DNA of 6,657 nucleotides from assembly GCA_017577925.1 (NCBI GenBank), contig PKQU01000116.1, forward strand, positions 1 through 6,657. The letters are read 5' to 3'. This document shows, piece by piece, positions 1 through 5,285 of the stretch. Numbering within the stretch: position 1 is the first letter of the stretch; every line of letters starts with the position of its first letter. The notes beneath the pieces are model-generated. The model saw only the letters and a program-made list of their open reading frames with translations, was not told the origin of the DNA and did not search any database. This stretch comes from Bacillota bacterium. Its GTDB lineage: Bacteria > Bacillota > Bacilli > Calditerricolales > Calditerricolaceae. Position numbers and translations under genes: made by a program.

Positions 1-30
1 AAAGGGAATTTTTGGTTTAAACGTCCCTTT
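1..30. repeat. Short inverted repeat at the left edge
   Basis: AAAGGGA (1-7) and TCCCTTT (24-30) form a 7-bp inverted repeat. The loop contains the 8-bp palindrome GTTTAAAC (15-22). It lies just downstream of the decayed recombinase gene on the minus strand, so it could be the remnant of a terminator or belong to the end of the mobile element. The window edge prevents a decision. Confidence 0.35.
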
Positions 31-42
31 GGGTATGTTTAT

Positions 43-939
43 TTATCGTTTAACCCTCCACAAGTTGGGGTGGCCCAGGATTTACCGGAGGGAAAACGGA
101 TCCACACCATTCAGGAGGTAGAGAACCGCTCCGGTGTGTCGGAATAGGTGCGGCCGGATTCGCTTATGCTCCAATCCGGCGTTCCGTGCATATTCCTGTA
201 ACCGCTTTCTCCAGGTATTGGCTTTGACCGGGGTGCCGTCGTAGTTAAGAAAGAGCTCATTCCGGCCAAAATCATTGGTTTCAGCGATGTATTCCAGAAG
301 AAGCTTTTCCGTTTTATCGGAAACGGGGACGGTTCGACCACGCTTTACCTTCGTGTCCTGAGCATCTAACCGGATCGATCCACCTCGCACGTTTGACCGT
401 TTCATCTTCAACAGTTCGCTGATTCTTACCATCGTATCCAGGAGGATGCAGATCATCACATAATCCCGGAAACCTACGTAACGATTCGTGTCGATAACGG
501 AAAGAAGCTTCCTTATCTCCCTTGGGGTCAGTACATCGATTTCCGTATCGGGTTCCCGAATCTTTGTCAGCCTTTCGTGAAGGGGTTCGCTGAGATATCC
601 CTCCCGTTCCAGCCATCGCAGGAAGGTCCGAAGGGTGCGGATTCGGATATTGATGGTTACGGGGGACAGCCTCTTTTCGTCTTTCATCCATCTTACGTAT
701 CCCAGAACCGCGTCACTGGTCAGATCGGAAACCGATATTTCCGGGTTGAAGTAATACAGAAGGTAACGGAAGTGCTCCCGGTACATCTGCATCGTGCTTT
801 CGTTTAATCCTTCGGCATCCTTGTGCGACAGGAAGAGGCTCATTGCTTTTTCCATCGGCAACTTTCCCTTGACGAAGTGATGACGCACTTGGTAGGAGCT
901 AACACCAATTTGACCGAAATTTCTGACGTATTTTCTCAT
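43..939 (-). pseudogene. Tyrosine recombinase/integrase, inactivated by two nonsense codons
   Basis: Phage-type (XerC/D-like) tyrosine recombinases cut and rejoin DNA through a covalent tyrosine link. From the ATG at 939, 285 residues are open before TAA at 82-84. A SAM-like core-binding domain lies at about residues 28-115, followed by the catalytic domain. Box I Arg172 (V-R-I-S-E-L-L), a beta-hairpin Lys (197 or 199) and box II H264-L-F-R267 are present. Past the TAA the frame reads I-L-G-H-P-N-L-W-R-V-K-R, the expected box with the second catalytic His (290). It then meets TAA at 43-45 exactly where the nucleophilic Tyr of the usual R-R-Y motif belongs. Each stop is one base from a sense codon. 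Translated as it stands, the product lacks His290 and the Tyr and cannot recombine DNA. The gene is AT-richer than its neighbours, which suggests acquisition. An in-frame ATG at 1056 exists, but the leader peptide from it is not integrase-like and the Shine-Dalgarno sequence supports 939. Confidence 0.85.
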
Positions 940-945
940 AGTAAA

Positions 946-954
946 CCCCTCCTT
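946..954 (-). promoter_or_regulatory. Ribosome binding site of the recombinase gene
   Basis: AAGGAGGGG stands 6 nt before the ATG at 937-939. It decides for this start over the upstream in-frame ATG at 1054-1056, which has no such site. Confidence 0.8.
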
Positions 955-956
955 AA

Positions 957-1030
957 AAGACACGTACGGTCTCGGTATAAAGTAACCCCCTCGTACTCCG
1001 ATAAAATGTTCGGGAGACCGCACGTGTTTT
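957..1030. repeat. Imperfect inverted repeat in the recombinase leader
   Basis: CACGTACGGTCTC (961-973) pairs with GAGACCGCACGTG (1014-1026) with a single mismatch. On the minus-strand RNA that position becomes a G-U wobble, so the 13-bp stem is fully paired there. Outer A/T pairs extend it imperfectly to 957/1030. The loop is 40 nt. The structure ends immediately upstream of the recombinase ribosome binding site. It could be a recombination (att-like) site, an element end or a translational control hairpin. The sequence does not decide among these. Confidence 0.6.
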
Positions 1031-1057
1031 CGGTTGGAAACCACATCGATTGACATT

Positions 1058-1651
1058 TCAGAATATCAAAATATTAACCTCGGTTTTGAAGGCCAGCGCC
1101 GCCACGAGCCCCCGCCCGTCGCCGATTCCGCCACTGGCGAGCACGGGAATGGACACCGCATCCACCACGCGAGGGATGAGCACCATTGTCCCCACGTCGT
1201 CGCGCCCGAGATGACCGCCACCCTCCTGCCCCACGGCCATTACCGCGTCAACCCCGATCTCTTCGCACTTCTTGGCCTGCCGCACCGAGGAAACGAGCAC
1301 CAACACCTTGATGCCATGGGGCTTGATGGTTTCCACCAGGGGCGTCGGATTGCCGCCGGTGACGGAGATGACGGGCACCCGCTCCTCAATGGCAACCTGC
1401 AGCAGATCTTCATACGGCCGGCCGTGCTGACCGATGGCAAAGTTGACGCCGAAAGGCTTGTCGGTCAGCCGGCGTACCTTGCGAATCTCCTCGCGCAACG
1501 CTTCGGGATCCCCGATGGTCATGGCCGTGATCTGTCCCACCCCACCGGCGTTCGAGACGGCCGCCGCCAGCTCGGCGTAGGCCAAGTAGGCCAGCCCGCC
1601 CTGTACAATCGGGTAACGAATCCCCAACAGTTCCGTCACGCGCGTCTTCAC
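1058..1651 (-). pseudogene. NAD(P)H-dependent flavin oxidoreductase / nitronate monooxygenase family, 3' half lost to an insertion
   Basis: The family uses FMN in a TIM barrel to oxidise alkyl nitronates; related members are enoyl-ACP reductases (FabK). The start is GTG at 1649-1651, with AAGGGAGG (1660-1667) 8 nt upstream. Visible family motifs are the N-terminal R-Y-P-I-V-Q-G-G (12-19), G-Q-H-G (74-77), S-V-T-G-G-N-P (96-102), G-Q-E-G-G-G-H-L-G (141-149) with the likely catalytic His147, and the FMN phosphate-binding G-G-I-G-D-G-R-G (174-181). Homology stops near residue 187, where the family normally continues with L-G-A-E-G and then a G-T-R-F motif. Here ten unrelated residues lead to TGA at 1058-1060. 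Family members have about 310-350 residues, so about 40% is missing. The recombinase element directly follows, so insertion near position 1090 is the likely cause. The missing 3' part may lie left of the window. Exact substrate unknown. Confidence 0.8.
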
Positions 1652-1702
1652 ATCGCGTTCCTCCCTTCAGACCATTCGAAATCGTTTGCCTACTCGTTGG
1701 TT

Positions 1703-1711
1703 ATTTTACCA
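1703..1711 (-). promoter_or_regulatory. Possible extended -10 promoter for the flavin oxidoreductase gene
   Basis: On the minus strand TGG-TAAAAT fits an extended -10 element (TGn plus a TATAAT-like hexamer), about 50 bases before the GTG start. No convincing -35 hexamer stands 16-18 bases upstream, so the call is weak. Confidence 0.35.
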
Positions 1712-1732
1712 TGCGATTGTCACAAATTCCTC

Positions 1733-1760
1733 TTGCAAACGGGGGGGAATCTGTTATACT
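1733..1760 (+). promoter_or_regulatory. SigA-type promoter of speA with extended -10
   Basis: TTGCAA (1733-1738), a 16-bp spacer and TATACT (1755-1760), preceded by TG at 1752-1753 in the extended -10 position. Transcription should begin near 1767, giving a leader of under 30 nt. That is too short for a riboswitch. A GAGGAG ribosome binding site lies at 1783-1788. The -35 overlaps one arm of a spaced 7-bp inverted repeat (CGTTTGC 1683-1689 and GCAAACG 1735-1741). Confidence 0.7.
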
Positions 1761-1794
1761 CTACCTTGATTTTTAATAAAGCGAGGAGAGAGCC

Positions 1795-3267
1795 ATGAAT
1801 CGGCAGGCGCGTACGCCGCTATTCACGGGTCTGTTGGAGCACGCCAAGCGCAAACCGCTGCAGTTTCACATTCCAGGACACAAGCGCGGCGCAGGGATGA
1901 ACCCCGAATTTCGGGACTTCATCGGGGAAAACGCCCTGTCGATTGACCTCATCAACATTGCTCCGCTCGACGATCTGCACAACCCGCATGGCATCATCAA
2001 GGAAGCGCAGGAGCTGGCGGCCGAGGCCTTTGGGGCCGACCACACCTTTTTCTCCGTGCAGGGGACAAGCGGTGCCATCATGGCCATGGTGATGTCCGTC
2101 GTCGAGCCGGGAGACAAGATCATTGTCCCGCGCAACGTCCACAAATCGGTCATCACCGCCCTAATCCTCGCCGGGGCCACACCGGTGTTCATTCACCCGG
2201 TAATGGACGAGACGCTGGGCATCGCCCATGGCATCACCACCGCCTCGGTGCAGCGCGCCCTCGAGCAGCATCCCGATGCCAAGGCGGTATTGGTGATCAA
2301 CCCCACCTACTTCGGCGTGGCGGCCAACCTGCGCGAAATTGTCAAGGTCGCCCACAGTTACGGCGTTCCCGTACTGGTGGACGAAGCCCACGGGGCCCAT
2401 ATCCACTTCCACGAGGAGCTTCCCATGTCGGCCATGGAGGCGGGCGCCGACATGGCGGCCACCAGCCTGCACAAGCTGGGCGGATCGCTGACGCAAAGCT
2501 CCATTCTCAACGTGCGGGAAGGGCGGGTCAACCCGCAGCGCGTGCAAACGATCATGAGCATGCTGACGACGACCTCCACCTCGTACATTCTCCTCGCTTC
2601 CCTCGACGCGGCCCGCAAGCAGCTGGCCCTCCACGGCCGGGAAATGAACGAGAAAGCGCTGCGCCTGGCGCGGCGGGCCCGCGAGGCCCTCAACCAAATT
2701 CCCGGCATTTACTGCTTCGGCGACGAGCGGATCGGCGAGGAAGCCATCTACGATTACGATCCCACCAAGCTGACCATCCACGTGCGTGAGCTGGGCATCA
2801 CGGGGTACGAGGCGGAAAAATGGCTTCGCGAGGTGCACAACATCGAGGTCGAGCTGAGCGACCTGTACAACGTGCTCTGTTTCATCACCGCCGGCGATAG
2901 TGAAGAGACCGTCAACGCGCTGGTGGCGGCGATCCGCGATCTGTCGCAGACCTTCTATTCAAAAAGGACTGCCCGCGAGGTTCGCGTGGTGCTGCCGAAG
3001 ATCCCGGTGCTCGCCCTCTCGCCGCGCGACGCCTTTTACGCCGAAACGGAAACGGTACCGCTCGACGAAGCGGTGGGCCGCATCATGGCCGAATTTATCA
3101 TGGTCTACCCCCCGGGCATTCCCATTGTCATGCCCGGCGAAATCCTCACCGAAGAAAACCTGGCCTACATCCGCGAAAACCTGGCCGTGGGGCTGCCCGT
3201 AAAGGGGCCCGAAGACCCCACCATCCAAACCGTCAAGGTGATCAAAACACATCGCGCCATTCGGTAG
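1795..3267 (+). CDS. speA: Arginine decarboxylase, SpeA type (PLP-dependent)
   Basis: Converts arginine to agmatine and CO2, the first step of the agmatine route to putrescine and spermidine, in the cytoplasm. The 490-residue length equals that of B. subtilis SpeA as I remember it, and the two look closely similar along the whole length. Examples are the N-terminal Q-F-H-I-P-G-H-K (23-30), E-N-A-L-S-I-D-L-I-N-I (45-55), F-F-S-V-Q-G-T-S-G (85-93), V-D-E-A-H-G (195-200) with Asp196 for the pyridine nitrogen, and S-L-H-K-L-G-G-S (224-231) with Lys227 as the Schiff-base lysine. The C-terminal domain (about 390-490) has the P-R-D-A-F-Y and V-Y-P-P-G-I-P motifs of the Orn/Lys/Arg decarboxylase family. 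A GAGGAG site precedes the ATG. The gene is monocistronic, with its own promoter and terminator, and convergent with the SR1-like RNA. Lysine or ornithine as substrate is formally possible, but the SpeA-specific match argues for arginine. Confidence 0.93.
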   Translation: MNRQARTPLFTGLLEHAKRKPLQFHIPGHKRGAGMNPEFRDFIGENALSIDLINIAPLDDLHNPHGIIKEAQELAAEAFGADHTFFSVQGTSGAIMAMVMSVVEPGDKIIVPRNVHKSVITALILAGATPVFIHPVMDETLGIAHGITTASVQRALEQHPDAKAVLVINPTYFGVAANLREIVKVAHSYGVPVLVDEAHGAHIHFHEELPMSAMEAGADMAATSLHKLGGSLTQSSILNVREGRVNPQRVQTIMSMLTTTSTSYILLASLDAARKQLALHGREMNEKALRLARRAREALNQIPGIYCFGDERIGEEAIYDYDPTKLTIHVRELGITGYEAEKWLREVHNIEVELSDLYNVLCFITAGDSEETVNALVAAIRDLSQTFYSKRTAREVRVVLPKIPVLALSPRDAFYAETETVPLDEAVGRIMAEFIMVYPPGIPIVMPGEILTEENLAYIRENLAVGLPVKGPEDPTIQTVKVIKTHRAIR

Positions 3268-3301
3268 GCATCCGTTGCCCTTGGGTTCTGCCGACGCATC
3301 C

Positions 3302-3327
3302 GACCCGGATCGATCCGGGTCTTTTTT
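3302..3327 (+). terminator. Intrinsic terminator of speA
   Basis: A perfect 20-bp palindrome (3302-3321), foldable as an 8-bp G+C-rich stem with a TCGA loop, is followed by six T (3322-3327). It lies 35 bases after the speA stop codon. Confidence 0.9.
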
Positions 3328-3345
3328 GATGGTCAAACCGGCAAC

Positions 3346-3378
3346 AAAAAAGTTCCCCCTTCCGGTGGAAGAGGGAAC
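3346..3378 (-). terminator. Intrinsic terminator of the SR1-like RNA
   Basis: On the minus strand GTTCCCTCTTCC and GGAAGGGGGAAC (3378-3367 and 3363-3352) form a 12-bp stem with one G-U pair and a 3-nt loop. Six T follow (3351-3346). It is distinct from the speA terminator, which lies on the opposite strand 19 bases away. Confidence 0.9.
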
Positions 3379-3419
3379 CATGTGGAGTGTATGGAAACAG
3401 TATGGCAGGCTCGCACACG

Positions 3420-3548
3420 TCAGAGGCTCGGCGTCTCCTCCTGCTCTTCCTCCACGCAGGCCGCACAAACGCCGAAGAGAACGTTCACCTTTTCGTCGTC
3501 AACATGCGCGATAACCCGATCGCAACATTGACACACAATCGTCCCCAT
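3420..3548 (-). CDS. sr1P: SR1P-like GapA-binding peptide, 42 aa
   Basis: This short reading frame has ATG at 3546-3548, TGA at 3420-3422 and a very strong GAGGAGGT ribosome binding site (3556-3563) 7 nt upstream. The peptide begins M-G-T-I-V-C-Q-C-C-D-R-V-I-A-H and continues with D-D-E-K-V-N-V-L-F-G-V-C-A-A-C. This matches the SR1P signature I know from Bacillus (M-G-T-I-V-C-Q, I-A-H/Y, D-E-K-V, then a second Cys pair). Cys6/Cys9 and Cys28/Cys31 give two C-X2-C pairs, suggesting a tiny zinc-ribbon-like fold. An extra Cys8 sits between the first pair. The C-terminal tail is acidic (V-E-E-E-Q-E-E). In B. subtilis the peptide stabilises GapA and its mRNA and promotes a GapA-RNase J1 complex. 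That role is inferred here. Confidence 0.87.
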   Translation of the reverse strand: MGTIVCQCCDRVIAHVDDEKVNVLFGVCAACVEEEQEETPSL

Positions 3549-3599
3549 CAATTGGACCTCCTCGCCCGTATCGTTCACACCAAAGCGCATAATCAACAA

Positions 3600-3610
3600 A
3601 TTGTGTCACA
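3600..3610 (-). promoter_or_regulatory. Possible CcpN-type operator over the SR1 start site
   Basis: TGTGACACAAT on the minus strand contains the palindrome TGTG-A-CACA and overlaps the predicted transcription start. B. subtilis sr1 is repressed by CcpN, whose reported consensus as I remember it is TRTGHYATAYW; 9 of 11 positions fit. The match is from memory and a single site is weak evidence. Confidence 0.35.
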
Positions 3611-3615
3611 TTTTT

Positions 3616-3645
3616 ATCGTAATCGTGCTATGCTAATGTTGTCAA
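3616..3645 (-). promoter_or_regulatory. Promoter of the SR1-like RNA
   Basis: Consensus -35 TTGACA (3645-3640), an 18-bp spacer and -10 TACGAT (3621-3616) on the minus strand. Transcription would start near 3609, about 60 nt before the SR1P start codon. The -35 abuts the T-run of the upstream gene's terminator. Confidence 0.7.
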
Positions 3646-3646
3646 G

Positions 3647-3678
3647 AAAAAATCGCCCATGAGCCAGGTCACGGGCGA
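3647..3678 (-). terminator. Intrinsic terminator of the DUF3055-like gene
   Basis: On the minus strand TCGCCCGTGA (3678-3669) and TCATGGGCGA (3662-3653) form a 10-bp stem with one G-U pair and a 6-nt loop, followed by six T (3652-3647). It starts 9 bases after the stop codon. Confidence 0.9.
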
Positions 3679-3687
3679 GGAAACGGA

Positions 3688-3984
3688 TCAGTACTCCGAT
3701 TCCAGGGGAACAGAGGGGAGTATCTTTTGGAAGAAGTGGGAGAGAAATTCGGCGTCCTCGCGATGCTGGATGGCAAAATGCTGCTGGATGTAATCGACGT
3801 TGGCCGCCTCGTCCGCACAGAGGGTCGTGGCGCGTCCCGTTTGCATGCAGATGACCAGCGGCTTGCCAAAAAACTTGCGCGTAAACAGGATGCCAAAATC
3901 GTAGCGGGTGTGTTCGGTGGTAAACCCGATAAACCGGACATGCACGTTTTCCATTTCATCGTACAACCGTTCAAACTGCTCCAT
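3688..3984 (-). CDS. DUF3055-like small cytosolic protein
   Basis: 98 residues from ATG 3982-3984. This start is chosen because AAGGAGG (3993-3999) lies 8 nt upstream; a TTG further up (4005) would place that site inside the gene. The protein begins M-E-Q-F-E-R-L-Y-D-E-M-E-N-V-H-V-R-F and continues with E-H-T-R-Y-D-F-G-I-L-F-T, F-F-G-K-P-L-V-I-C-M-Q-T-G-R and a C-terminal acidic helix (E-D-A-E-F-L-S-H-F-F). This pattern, L-Y-D-D/E-x-E near the start, an R-Y-D-L/F strand and G-K-x-L-V-I, is what I associate with DUF3055, a Bacillales family of about 90 residues without known function. There is no signal peptide or membrane segment. It is monocistronic with its own terminator, and the SR1 promoter follows at once. 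Confidence 0.68.
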   Translation of the reverse strand: MEQFERLYDEMENVHVRFIGFTTEHTRYDFGILFTRKFFGKPLVICMQTGRATTLCADEAANVDYIQQHFAIQHREDAEFLSHFFQKILPSVPLESEY

Positions 3985-3992
3985 CGGCCCCG

Positions 3993-3999
3993 CCTCCTT
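3993..3999 (-). promoter_or_regulatory. Ribosome binding site deciding the DUF3055-like start
   Basis: AAGGAGG sits 8 nt before ATG 3982-3984 and lies inside the longer alternative frame from TTG 4003-4005, which is therefore unlikely. Confidence 0.75.
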
Positions 4000-4029
4000 C
4001 AACAATTTCTAATTTTTAGTAAATAAGGC

Positions 4030-4059
4030 AGTGTACCTGTTGTTCCGCGATCGTTGCAA
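4030..4059 (-). promoter_or_regulatory. Probable promoter of the DUF3055-like gene
   Basis: On the minus strand TTGCAA (4059-4054), an 18-bp spacer and TACACT (4035-4030). The start would be near 4023, about 40 nt before the ATG. The -10 matches four of six consensus positions. Confidence 0.5.
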
Positions 4060-4142
4060 CCGTTTCCCACACGCGGTATAAAAAATGGACGGACGAGTGA
4101 CGACTAGAAAGAACGGAAGAAGTAGATAGTATTTTACCATAG

Positions 4143-4316
4143 CCAGGGTCACCATACAAGGGAAAGGGGCAAACCCGGCAGGTCGTTTCCTTTTCCGAAA
4201 CCGTCGACGCCATCTTGCCCAACGGCCGGAGCCGGTCCGTCACCTTTACCGTCTATCCCCAACCCATCCGGTCGCACGGGTTTCGCCTGCTTCCCCGAGT
4301 CGCCCCCGGTCCATTG
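4143..4316 (+). other. Coding-like open stretch without a usable start
   Basis: Between TAG (4140-4142) and TAA (4317-4319) 58 codons are open. From about 4188 on, third positions are mostly G or C, as in the neighbouring genes, and the translation looks protein-like (for example S-E-T-V-D-A-I-L-P-N-G-R followed by V-T-F-T-V-Y-P-Q-P-I-R). No ATG or GTG lies in frame and the single TTG has no ribosome binding site. It may be the 3' remnant of a decayed gene or chance in GC-rich DNA. The rest of the gene-free region 3985-4386 holds the two promoters listed here. I see no RNA gene in it. Confidence 0.3.
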
Positions 4317-4342
4317 TAAAGGAGGCGGCAAAATGGTAAGAT
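4314..4342 (+). promoter_or_regulatory. Probable promoter of the DUF1885-like gene
   Basis: TTGTAA (4314-4319), a 17-bp spacer and TAAGAT (4337-4342), with TG at 4334-4335 forming an extended -10. The start would be near 4349, giving a leader of about 38 nt before the TTG codon. Confidence 0.55.
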
Positions 4343-4386
4343 GAGGGCGAACACATCCCCCACTACGGGAGTAGGAGTGAACACCG

Positions 4387-4866
4387 TTGGGCGAAACGGC
4401 AACCATCAAACTGGTGGAAGGCTCGACCCAGCAGGCGATCACCCTCGAAGAGGTGAAGGCGCTGCTCGAGCGGTACATCGAGCAGACAACCAAGACGGGC
4501 CAGCAGCTCGGGTGGAACTACCAGGAGCACGCGTTTCCCTATACCATCGAAACGCGACCGGAAGCGGAAGGGAAATGGTTTCTGTTGCGCGGGAAACAGC
4601 CGGGTTACCGCGCCATTGTCATCGGTGTGGGGACCGAACCGTACACGGTGACCATCGAACAGCCAAAGGAAGGAGCAGACGGGGAAACGGACACCGTCAC
4701 GGAAACGCGCCAGCGCGCCTACATTGCCGTGCACCTGCCCGACGTCAGCACCCACGGCGACAAGGCCAAGGCCAACGAGTTTTGCAAATATTTGGCCAAG
4801 ACGTTGCAGGCGGAACTGCACCTGTTCAACGGGCGCGTCATGTACTACAATCCGCGCAAAGGATAA
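4387..4866 (+). CDS. DUF1885-like protein
   Basis: 159 residues from a TTG start (4387-4389); AGGAGTG (4373-4379) is well placed upstream and no ATG is available in frame nearby. The protein begins M-G-E-T-A-T-I-K-L-V-E-G-S-T-Q-Q and goes on with an amphipathic helix (T-L-E-E-V-K-A-L-L-E-R-Y-I-E-Q-T). Further on come K-T-G-Q-Q-L-G-W-N-Y, H-A-F-P-Y, G-Y-R-A-I-V-I-G-V-G and a C-terminal N-E-F-C-K-Y-L-A-K-T-L-Q-A-E segment. This fits DUF1885, a Bacillales family of soluble proteins of about 140 residues with no known role. The insert rich in E, G, D and T around residues 95-112 is probably a flexible loop. There is no signal peptide or membrane helix. It is monocistronic, with its own promoter and a shared bidirectional terminator. 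Confidence 0.72.
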   Translation: MGETATIKLVEGSTQQAITLEEVKALLERYIEQTTKTGQQLGWNYQEHAFPYTIETRPEAEGKWFLLRGKQPGYRAIVIGVGTEPYTVTIEQPKEGADGETDTVTETRQRAYIAVHLPDVSTHGDKAKANEFCKYLAKTLQAELHLFNGRVMYYNPRKG

Positions 4867-4894
4867 CCGCGCAAGTTGGAAACAGAGAGGGCGT

Positions 4895-4934
4895 AAAAAA
4901 ACAGCAAGTCCGTGTGACTTGCTGTTTTGGTTTT
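4895..4934. terminator. Bidirectional intrinsic terminator between convergent genes
   Basis: AAAACAGCAAGTC (4898-4910) and GACTTGCTGTTTT (4916-4928) form a perfect 13-bp stem with a 5-nt loop. On the minus strand seven T follow (4901-4895), ending the sulfur operon. On the plus strand TTTT-GG-TTTT follows (4925-4934), ending the DUF1885-like gene. The last bases touch the stop codon of the repressor gene. Confidence 0.88.
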
Positions 4935-5202
4935 AGCGGCTCTTGATGAGCAATTCGATCGCTTCCTGCACCACCTTGCGCGAATCGCCGCCCCGCGAGA
5001 ACTCCTCAAGGATGCACCGCTCCATGTTTGTCGCCACAAGGTAGGCGATGGCCTTGTCGAGTGCCGTGCGGGCAGCGGTAAGCTGGGTGACGACGTCCTT
5101 GCAGGTGGCCTCTTCCTCCATCATGCGCAGGACACCACGGATTTGCCCCTCCACTCGTTTGAGCCGCATCTTCAACTTGTCGTCGTAAAGGATCGTGGGC
5201 AC
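4933..5202 (-). CDS. cstR: CsoR-family repressor of the persulfide-sensing CstR type
   Basis: 89-residue all-helical CsoR/RcnR-family (DUF156) repressor. Visible are L-K-R-V-E-G-Q-I-R-G-V (14-24), M-M-E-E (27-30), C34-K-D-V-V-T-Q-L, and N59-M-E-R-C63. Copper sensors (CsoR) have Cys-His-Cys, with His four residues before the second Cys. Here that position is Asn59, as in Staphylococcus aureus CstR, and the two cysteines are 29 apart as in that protein. CstR forms di- and trisulfide bridges between these cysteines on different subunits when persulfides rise, and leaves its operator. The start is GTG (5200-5202), preceded by AAGGGGGTGATC, which pairs with the 16S 3' end at all but one base. It is the last gene after the DsrE2-like gene, with an 83-base gap. 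All its neighbours handle sulfane sulfur, which supports the persulfide role. Its operator is probably upstream of the first gene, outside the window. Confidence 0.87.
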   Translation of the reverse strand: MPTILYDDKLKMRLKRVEGQIRGVLRMMEEEATCKDVVTQLTAARTALDKAIAYLVATNMERCILEEFSRGGDSRKVVQEAIELLIKSR

Positions 5203-5206
5203 GGCG

Positions 5207-5218
5207 GATCACCCCCTT
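5207..5218 (-). promoter_or_regulatory. Extended ribosome binding site of cstR
   Basis: AAGGGGGTGATC (5218-5207) differs by one base from the full anti-16S complement AAGGAGGTGATC and stands directly before the GTG start. Such a strong site compensates for the weak start codon and suggests efficient repressor synthesis. Confidence 0.7.
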
Positions 5219-5285
5219 CGCCATCCGGCTGCCCTTATCCTACCGCAACACGAACGAACCCTTCAAGGATCCTCTGCCCTTCTCC

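Larger units (their letters stand above)
3346..3609 (-). ncRNA. sr1: SR1-like dual-function regulatory RNA
   Basis: A self-contained minus-strand unit with a promoter at 3616-3645, a predicted start near 3609 and an intrinsic terminator ending at 3346, giving about 264 nt. It encodes only a 42-residue SR1P-like peptide. In B. subtilis SR1 (about 205 nt) lies between pdhD and speA. It base-pairs with ahrC mRNA, which encodes the arginine catabolic activator, and also encodes SR1P, which binds the glycolytic enzyme GapA. The same neighbour (speA) and peptide here strongly suggest an SR1 homologue. The antisense activity on ahrC is inferred by homology; no target can be tested in this window. 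The transcript ends are predictions. Confidence 0.7.

Noticed and set aside
940..1056. N-terminal extension of the recombinase to the ATG at 1056
   Set aside because: The extension covers the hairpin repeat, does not resemble integrase N-termini, and the Shine-Dalgarno sequence lies before the ATG at 939.
1..1092. Terminal inverted repeats bounding the recombinase element
   Set aside because: I compared the left edge (1-30) with the junction region (1060-1092) by eye and found only short A/T-rich similarity. The left end may lie outside the window.
1034..1798. Long plus-strand open frame opposite the flavin oxidoreductase and across the speA promoter
   Set aside because: It is the complement of a clearly homologous minus-strand gene, its translation is His/Arg-rich without family features, and it runs through the intergenic promoter region.
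2161..2838. 225-codon minus-strand open frame within speA
   Set aside because: It is antisense to a conserved enzyme gene with strong codon bias; the translation is rich in Gly, His and Arg with no recognisable domain.
4016..4243. 75-codon minus-strand frame upstream of the DUF3055-like gene
   Set aside because: It overlaps the predicted promoter of that gene, has no good ribosome binding site, and its sequence shows no recognisable family.
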